Positions 57,696 through 64,000 of a stretch of DNA of 64,000 nt are shown piece by piece. The notes under the pieces are model-generated. The model worked only from the letters and a program-made list of their open reading frames with translations. It searched no databases and had not been told where the DNA came from. Source of the DNA: Cycas panzhihuaensis (Eukaryota; Cycadophyta); contig CM041465.1 in assembly GCA_023213395.1 (NCBI GenBank), forward strand, positions 164,307,741 through 164,371,740. The letters are read 5' to 3'. Each line of letters begins with the position of its first letter. Position 1 is the first letter of the stretch. The position numbers and the translations under genes are program-made.

Positions 57696-58255
57696 ATTTT
57701 TATGTCAAAGTTGAAGATCAATATTAAGTTATCTTTGATGATTTAGTGATTATAGGTAATGATAATTGAAAGGTTGAAAACTTGAAGGATGATCTCAAGG
57801 AGACATTTGAGATGATAGATCTTAGATTACTTCACTATTTGTTAGGAGTATAAGTATGGAAAAAGCTTGGGAGAATTATGATTTCATAGGCTAAGTATAC
57901 ATAAGAGATCTTATAGAAATTCATAATGGAGAACTATAAATCTATCCCAACCTTGATGGAAATAGGTATAGGGTTAATAGCTTAGGATGATAGAGACTCG
58001 ATAGATGACGCTTTGTACAGGGAGTTGGTTGGTAGTTTAATCTACCTAATTACAACTAGGCCTGATATTACCTTTACACTTCAGATAGTATCGAGGTTCA
58101 TGTTAAAGTCTAATTAGAGCCACTAGAAATATGAAAAGAAAATCTTTTGGTATTTGTAAGGAACTTTATACTATGGATTGAAGTTCAACTAGAATGAGAA
58201 TCTTAGGCTAAAGGGTTATTCAAATTCTGATTGAGCTAGGTGTCTTGATAATAGG
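57696..58255 (+). pseudogene. copia RT of Z, C-terminal half
   Basis: FYVKVEDQ-x-VIFDDLVIIGN contains the catalytic site (YVDD degenerated to IFDD). DLKETFEMIDLRLLHYLLGV, LYRELVGSLIYL, TTRPDITFTLQIVSRFM and GTLYYGLKFN follow. This directly continues the half that ends at 31546. Stops replace Gln or Trp codons at many sites. Confidence 0.85.
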
Positions 58256-58692
58256 AGGTCTACTTTAGGATATTGCTTTAGTTTAGATCTTTTTGTTGAC
58301 ACTACAGCAACAAGAAACATCTAAATAAAGCATTATCATCTATTGAAGTAGAATACAAACTTATAGTCACAACAACTTATGAGACCATTTGGTTGAAATA
58401 AGTCCTTGGTGATTTGGGATTTCATCTAAATAAGGTGACTATATTGTACTATAATAATCAGAGTAGTTTAAAAACTGCCAAAAATCTAGTATTCCATACT
58501 CACACCAAATACATTGAGATGCACTATTATTTTATTACGGTACAGATATAAAATGAAGAAGTTGATTTGGTATATAGGCCTATAAAAGAGCAGTTGGTAA
58601 ATATCTTCACCAAACCCTTGACTAAAGTCAAATTTATTAAATTCAAATTTTGTATTAGCATCAAAGCAAATGATATAAACATTAAGGGGGAG
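58256..58692 (+). pseudogene. copia RNase H of Z, broken, and polypurine tract
   Basis: RRSTLGYCFSL and the KNLVFHTHTKYIEMHYYFI stretch, with VDLVYRPIKEQLVNIFTKPL, are the closing blocks of copia RNase H and pol, read in two frames. The tract attaagggggag at 58681-58692 ends the interior. Confidence 0.83.
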
Positions 58693-59027
58693 TGTCAGAA
58701 TTAATGTTTACTCTATTAGGGTCTAGACTTTAAGTTATAAGTCTTAATATATGTTTTGGTGTTTTTATGAGTCATAGGATCATCACTTAATTAATGACAC
58801 ATGTTTAGGAGTTATATAGTTCATTAATGAGTGCATAATACATGCAAGTATAATTACAAGTTATTGTGGAACATTATTGATCCTGTGTATATTTAGATAT
58901 GTATCAATTTGTATATATCATCAAAGTATATTTTTAATGAATAAAAAAGAATAAAGATAGATTAATTCTACCAGATAAACCCATGTATATTTGTAATTCT
59001 TATCTAATTCACTTTAGTTTAAACTCA
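58693..59027 (+). repeat. 3' LTR of Z
   Basis: Starts TGTCAGAATTAATG directly after the polypurine tract. The end is set at ...aaactca (59027) because 58956-59030 is shared with 16715-16787 and a new gag starts at 59035. If so the LTR is about 335 bp. The absence of a flanking duplication leaves the end uncertain. Confidence 0.6.
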
Positions 59028-59034
59028 TATTAAT

Positions 59035-59353
59035 ATGGCGGGTGGTAATCTTTTAATTCTCTCATTGAGAAATTGATATGTACTAAAAATTATAGCATAT
59101 GGAAGCATCAAATGAAACAACTATTGATATTAAATAACTAATGGACTTTTGTCGAAGGAAAAGTTATACATGGAACTAATCCTATTGCACAAGAAAAATA
59201 CAATGCTAAGGATAAAATTTCTTTACTATGGATCAACCTATTAATAAGTAAAAGCCTGTGTTCAAGATGCAATAACAAATGAAAAAACTTGGGATGCAAT
59301 CACTTTGCTTTCTGAAAATAAGAATGATGGAAGAGGATTAATGTTCAAAAATT
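59035..59353 (+). pseudogene. copia gag of element V, N-terminal part
   Basis: ATG at 59035 opens MAGGNLLILSLRN, a typical plant copia Gag start. Decayed blocks corresponding to W-x-HQMKQLL and NEKTWDAITLLSENKNDGRG follow, then MFKN, where U is inserted. It is of a different copia lineage from the gag of Z. No separate LTR or primer site of its own is visible before it, so its relation to the Z LTR is open. Confidence 0.65.
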
Positions 59354-59732
59354 TATGACATAGCTATCCTAACTCTAGGACCTAACTACTAACACATGTG
59401 GCCATATGATATAACAATTAGTGTTAGCCCTCAACATATGTGTGGGTTGCCTACTCCAAATAATAATATTCATGTAGAGAGTTCACTCTTATTTATATAA
59501 GGCCTCATAAAAGTAGAGTAAGGATTATCATATATTTAAGATCTTGCACATTTCGTGTACTATAGTATTGTGTTGGTTATCTTTGATACCCTTATTCCAT
59601 ATTTTGTTCTCTTTGGTAATGAAGGTTATCTTATTACCTTTATATTTTGTTTATTATATCATTTGAGCTCTTTCATTTGCATTCTTTATGGTGATTGTTA
59701 GGATAGGTACATCTCAAGTGGTATTAAAGCTC
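59354..59732 (+). repeat. 5' LTR of U and primer binding site
   Basis: Starts TATGACATAGC (TG changed to TA), ends ...ggtacatctca at 59716. TATA-like tatttatataagg near 59490-59502. The primer site tggtattaaagctc follows two bases later. Confidence 0.85.
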
Positions 59733-61078
59733 AGCTTGAAGGTCCCTCCATAGTAGAAAGGCGTAAAGTAAGCAATTATGAAGACATAACAAGGCGAGAG
59801 AAGCAAATATTCTAGCATTATAGTAGGAATCCCACACCCCACCCCCCTTCCCCATTTTTGGTGACATTTCACAACTATCTCTATAATTTTATTATCTTAC
59901 TTTGTCTTTGCACTACTTTATTATCCTTTTATTAAGGTCTAAGTAGAAACCTTGTTTTGGGGGTTTTATAATATCCACGGGAAGTTATCGTTACTAACCA
60001 AGTATACTCAGGGATAAGTTAGCATGCGAAGTGAAGTGGTTCATCTACCAATACTCAGCCTTTAGATAATGCTCTCATACAAAATTAAGCCTCCACATAC
60101 TTTTGGATATATATAAGGGCCCCTATAGGTTTTCTTTCTATAACCTAGAATAAGCAAATAATTAGTTGCCTGTAAACTTGCAGTAGATTGGTTAGCAATT
60201 AGCACCAAGACGCTACCCTCCATGAAAACCTCAAACATAGATAAAGTAGCAACATGTATGATAACCCTTCGCAGTTAGTGCCATGAAATATTGGGTTGAT
60301 GTTATTAATGATTGAGAAGTTTATAGGAGGGCCTACAGACCAGGTAATTCCTGAGTTGAAATTCTATTTAGAAACTAGTTGTTTGAATTTTGTTTTCAAG
60401 TGTGTTATAGTTATTCAAACTAACATTCATAGGTTCCTTCCTGTCAAAATCCTTAGTAACAGATCCTAAAACCCCTCATCATCAAACACCATATTAAAAA
60501 GAAAAAAAAAATTGCTTGCAAGCTCATACCTTAGCAAGGCCACTTCTGCATATATAAGTTTTTTGTGGATAAAACCTTTACCAAAGATTTGTGTAAAAAG
60601 AAATCCACAACTTTAAATTTACCTTTATTTTTTATTTACCTTATTTTAATGAGTGTGACATGCTAATAATTTTATACTAGGTTAGTTTCAACCCTAATTT
60701 TTGGGGAAAAATACATACAAGTACTTTGTAAGCTCCATGGCCAAATTTTCACATATAATCTTACCTACAACATCTTGACGGGCTCTTTGCACTTGTCTTA
60801 ATGCACTAAGTGAGATCAATATATGATTTTCTAGGGAAAGCAACCTAAAGATGCCCCACAAAGATTTATATGTAATAAGGGGGTTAACAAGCTATAGACA
60901 TCCCTCCTCTCTCCCCCCCCTCCCAACAACACCCTTCTACATCATTCCCCAATTCTTTAGTCTTGTTCTGCTCATCTAATCCCCTTTTCTATAAAGACCT
61001 CCTTTTCTATCCTAATTCTATTATCTTTAAATATTTTTCTTTTATCCCTTCTTAGTAGCTTCTATTTGTTTATATAAT
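59733..61078 (+). other. leader of U, no gene seen
   Basis: About 1.35 kb of AT-rich sequence with C runs near 59835 and 60913, no convincing frame. It precedes the Gag start at about 61079. Confidence 0.5.
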
Positions 61079-61800
61079 GGCTCCCACTCAAGCAGATTAA
61101 CTCTCATCATTGGAAACAAAGTATAATATTTTGAGTGATAATATCACTAAGATATTAGATAAGATCAAAAAACTATCTAGATTGACATCTAATATGCCAT
61201 CTTCCTCCAATGCATCTACCAATTCCCCATCTCCTCCTAACACATCATAACCTACTTCATTAAAAAATCATGATTCCAACTTTTAACCTCAACCTTAATA
61301 GGGACATTGCACAAAGCTAGATCATAAATTAGAATCTTATTTTAGCCACAACACCATGTCGTTGATGAAGATCTCACCTTTGCTCTCCTTCACCTTAAAG
61401 GAAAAGTACATCACTAGTTTCATTAGTGGCAACATGAAAATCCCACCAACCAAACATGAGACTCATTTTCAAAGTGTTTCTTTGATTAGTATGGAGATAC
61501 TTGGAACAATTCCTTCTTTAGTTTTAACTCACCTATCTTAAGTAAACATCAGTTGAAACATACATTAAAGAATTCTAGGCCATACAAAATCAAATTTCTC
61601 AATCCCTTGATCGATAGACTAATATTAATATACACGTGTTTAGCCTCAAGGACCACATCCCAATGCAACTTAAAGTGGTTCCTCCAACAACTCTAAGAGC
61701 AACTATCTCCATGGCAAAGGCAATAGAAGTAGAGTTTATAGCAAAGCCCCCAAGTTCTTCTCAACAGGACCAAACCTTTTACCCAAACCTTTAGTCAAGA
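61079..61800 (+). pseudogene. gypsy gag of U, broken
   Basis: Opens MAPTQAD and runs through LETKYNILSDNITKILDKIK and a Ser/Pro-rich linker (SSSNASTNSPSPPNTS). The block HHVVDEDLTFALLHLKGKVHH near 61345-61410 resembles the retrotransposon Gag domain region DExxxxxAxxxLxGxAxxW. Stops and frame changes separate the parts. Confidence 0.65.
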
Positions 61801-61959
61801 GACCAATAATGCTAATGTATGAATCATTTAGAGTTCTCAATAGCTGAGAAGTCTTCATGTCCTATGCGTGTTCCTGAAATAGAAGCGAACAAAGAACTAG
61901 AGGTCGACCTATGTGTATAAAGCTCAATGCATGGTTTTCACTATTGATCCTACCATTTT

Positions 61960-62360
61960 TGCAGAAAAGGACTTAGACTTAGGATAGGGTCCAAGTAATA
62001 ACTTGCTTAAAGAACCTTTCCTGTCCCTAAATATTGAATATCTTTGGCCACTCTTTCTTCTACCTCATGCCACGAACCCCTTAAGGTAAAAGGTATATTA
62101 CATAAAACGCCTTTAACCATTCTCATTGATAATGGTGCTTCACTTAATTTTATTGATATCTCCCTTGCTTAGTATTTGAATTTACATATGATTCTAAAAA
62201 TGGGTTTCACTTGCTCTCTTCCAACCTAGTAAATACTCCATTATATAGGGATCATCAAAAGCTTTCATATTCAAATAGTGACATATCATTTAATATATGA
62301 TTTCTATGCTCTTTCTATTGGAGGATTAGATGCCATCCTATGGGTCTAAGAACTATAAAC
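61960..62360 (+). pseudogene. gypsy aspartic protease of U, broken
   Basis: KVKGILHKTPLTILIDNGAS, then LNFIDISLA, matches the retropepsin core hhhDSGAShNFI; the catalytic Asp is kept and Ser changed to Asn. The following strand region is decayed. Enough remains to class U as Ty3/gypsy. Confidence 0.78.
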
Positions 62361-62880
62361 TCTAAGCATCTATAATGCCAATAACTCCTCTACCAATCTA
62401 TTTATACTTTTTAAAGATCATCTTGGGAAAACTCACAAGCTCCATGGCATTCCACCACCTCTTAGTCATAAATACTAAAACTAGTGTAGACTTAACAATT
62501 TAGGAGGACTGATAAATACATCTTGCTATTTCAATTATAAAACTAATATTATGAAATGGGAAAATGTTGCCCATAATCAATTTCCAAACTTGTATTACAT
62601 TTCAATATATGTGTTCCATCAATGGTTTCATCGTAGTCCAAAATGTTTCATAAGTTTTATATTTTATATTCATAATGCTTGCACATGTATCTAATTGGCA
62701 TGCAATTCACTCTTGCACTCATTCACTTTATACAATACAGTATTTGGTGGCCTTGTCATAGGTTTTATAGCTTGTTTGCCATATGGGCTAACTACATATC
62801 AATTAATATCCTCAATAAGTTTCTTGTCAATTTCCATGATGTCATAATTTGTTTTTCTTGTTTATTCTAATCTCATAGAC
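62361..62880 (+). other. region of U where RT and integrase should be
   Basis: Only 0.5-0.7 kb separates protease from the chromodomain-like part, far less than the ~2.5 kb a chromovirus RT-RNase H-integrase needs. FKDHLGKTHKLHGIPPP near 62410-62460 is the last possible coding stretch. No catalytic block can be read. Confidence 0.55.
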
Positions 62881-62899
62881 CAGAGTAAACACTTCTGAG

Positions 62900-63286
62900 T
62901 GAAGTCCACTAAGGGCACCTATCAGTGCAAAATTAACTTAAGATTCATTACCTGCTTAACAATATTAAAGTATGTCCTTTCATACACCTCAATGGTATGT
63001 CCTTCCATATACCATAAAAGTCTACAACTCTTTACCCCAATTCATAACATCCTTTATACTTTCCATTTCAATGAAATTCCATCCACCACTTCCCAAACTT
63101 TCTTCTCTATCCATAATAACAAACAAGTTATCACTGGCTCTCCTGATATCATTCAAGCTCATCATGACATTTTTTAGTTTCTCATCCAATGGGTCAACTC
63201 TAAGCTAGAAGTAGCAGAATGGGAGCTCGCATTGAAGTTTACATATCTATTTAAACTTTGTCTCAACTTCAAGGACTCAACATCTC
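62900..63286 (+). pseudogene. chromodomain-like C-terminus of U
   Basis: The frame at 62899-63177 ends near QAHHDIF, a stop, then FLIQWVNSKLEVAEWELA at about 63175-63230 and LCLNFKDSTSQG. This fits the chromodomain of chromoviruses (EhLVKWxxxxxxExTWE...) followed by the short acidic tail before the polypurine tract. Chromodomains steer integration towards marked chromatin. The first aromatic position is uncertain. Confidence 0.6.
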
Positions 63287-63662
63287 AGGGGAGAAGACAT
63301 GTGACATAACTATCCTAACTGTGGGACCTAATTATTAGTACATGTGACCGTAAGACATGACGACTAGTGCTAATCCTTAATATATGTGTAAGTTGCCTAC
63401 TCCTATTGATAGTATTCATGTAAAAAGACCACTCTTGTCTATATAAGGCCTTAAAGAAGTAAACTAAGGATTATTGTATATTTGAAATTTTGTGTATTTG
63501 GTGTACTGTAGTACTACATTAGTTATCTTTAGTGGTTTTATTTTGTATTATATTATCTTTTGTAATAAATTTTATCTTGTTGCATTTATATTTTGTTTGT
63601 TATGTCCTTTGAGTTCTTCCCTTTACATACTTTGTAATCATTTATGGGATAGGTACATCCCA
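63287..63662 (+). repeat. polypurine tract and 3' LTR of U
   Basis: aggggagaaga, then TGTGACATAAC at 63300. The LTR ends ...ggtacatccca at 63662. Equal in length (363) to the 5' LTR, with many substitutions between them. Confidence 0.88.
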
Positions 63663-63667
63663 AAATC

Positions 63668-64000
63668 AATTGTACAACCTTAAGATGACAAGTACTATGG
63701 CAAAACACATGCAATAGATTGAAGTAGTGAAGAACCAACTCAATACAATTGGTACAATAGTCACCAATAATGAGCTAATCACCTTGATTTTGAAGAGTCT
63801 ACCAAAATCTTATGAGAGTTTTATAACTAACTTGACAATAACTACTAAGCTTAACAAAATCACCTTTAATGAATTTGAAGGTTTATTATTATAGCACGAT
63901 GTTGAGAGGAAATGATAAAAGGTGAATCATCAGCCACATATGCAATAAGATATAATAATAAGAAACCTGTTGTGGGATCATGAGGATGGTCCAATATTTT
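63668..64000 (+). pseudogene. copia gag of V, continued, cut by window end
   Basis: Resumes after U with QLYNLKMTSTMAKHMQ, followed by NQLNTIGTIVTNNELITLIL, KSLPKSYESFITNLTITTKL and the ITFNEFEGLLL stretch. This is the UBN2 core of a copia Gag and follows correctly from the part ending at 59353. The pol part would lie beyond the window. Confidence 0.82.

Larger units (their letters stand above)
16715..59027 (+). mobile_element. Ty1/copia retrotransposon Z, host of nested elements T, W, X and Y
   Basis: Copia domains in a single orientation appear in pieces: gag at 25.4-25.96 kb, zinc knuckle and protease at 29.1-29.8 kb, integrase at 29.9-30.8 kb, and the RT first half at 31.04-31.546 kb. 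The RT second half and RNase H lie at 57.7-58.69 kb, with a polypurine tract at 58683-58692. Removing T (17812-25084), W (25964-29087) and X with Y (31547-57700) restores the order. The 5' LTR is represented only by a ~72-bp segment at 16715-16787 resembling the end of the 3' LTR, so the left limit is weak. Confidence 0.75.
59354..63662 (+). mobile_element. Ty3/gypsy chromovirus deletion derivative U
   Basis: Two 363-bp LTRs (59354-59716 and 63300-63662) flank a 3.6-kb interior with primer site tggtattaaagctc at 59719-59732 and polypurine tract aggggagaaga at 63287-63297. Target 5-mers aaatt (59349-59353) and aaatc (63663-63667) differ by one transition. The interior keeps gypsy gag, protease and a chromodomain-like end, but RT, RNase H and the integrase core cannot be found. 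It interrupts the gag of V. Confidence 0.85.

Overview
This window looks like a piece of a large, repeat-dense plant nuclear genome. No intact single-copy host gene is visible. Almost everything that can be named is a decayed transposable element: plant-type Ty1/copia polyproteins, a Ty3/gypsy chromovirus derivative, and a plant LINE with a DUF4283-like and zinc-knuckle ORF1. Primer sites resemble the plant initiator-Met tRNA complement (TGGTATCAGAGC). A captured plant RRM gene fragment also points to a seed plant. Long-lived, heavily mutated, multiply nested elements fit a gymnosperm or other giant genome, but the species is inference.

Layout. 1-5.7 kb: copia element A (+), with gag, protease, integrase, RT and RNase H all riddled with stops. 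5.7-8.1 kb: a gene-free purine-rich stretch. 8.2-13.5 kb: a LINE on the minus strand (ORF1, endonuclease, RT, C-terminal domain) holding two hairpin repeats. 13.5-14.5 kb: a GC-richer block, possibly the LINE 5' region. About 15.3-15.7 kb: a probable gypsy LTR end (-).

16.7-59.0 kb: a copia element Z (+) that can be followed through four insertions. T is a complete but decayed copia (-) at 17812-25079, with 480-bp LTRs and a near-perfect target duplication. W is a short non-autonomous LTR element at 25964-29082 with the order LTR-LTR-internal-LTR. X is a large non-autonomous LTR element (-) at 31547-57695, which splits the Z reverse transcriptase between its N- and C-terminal halves. X carries an 8-unit tandem array of a ~1,366-bp monomer (32947-43879). 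The 5' LTR of X is itself split by Y (45507-57451).

Y is the most unusual object. Four 280-bp LTRs alternate with three ~3.6-kb internal regions, and one 5-bp target duplication (CAAGC) surrounds the whole. Each internal region carries, antisense to the element, a fragment of a plant hnRNP-Q/LIF2-like RNA-binding protein gene: acidic N-terminus, complete RRM1 and the start of RRM2. The copies share a frameshift and a stop.

59.0-64 kb: the gag of another copia element V (+), split by U (59354-63662). U is a chromovirus deletion derivative with 363-bp LTRs that keeps gag, protease and a chromodomain-like C-terminus but has no RT or integrase that I can recognise. The nesting gives a relative insertion order: Z before T, W and X; X before Y; V before U. 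Coordinates of LTRs, primer sites and target duplications were read base by base. Domain limits inside decayed polyproteins are approximate.
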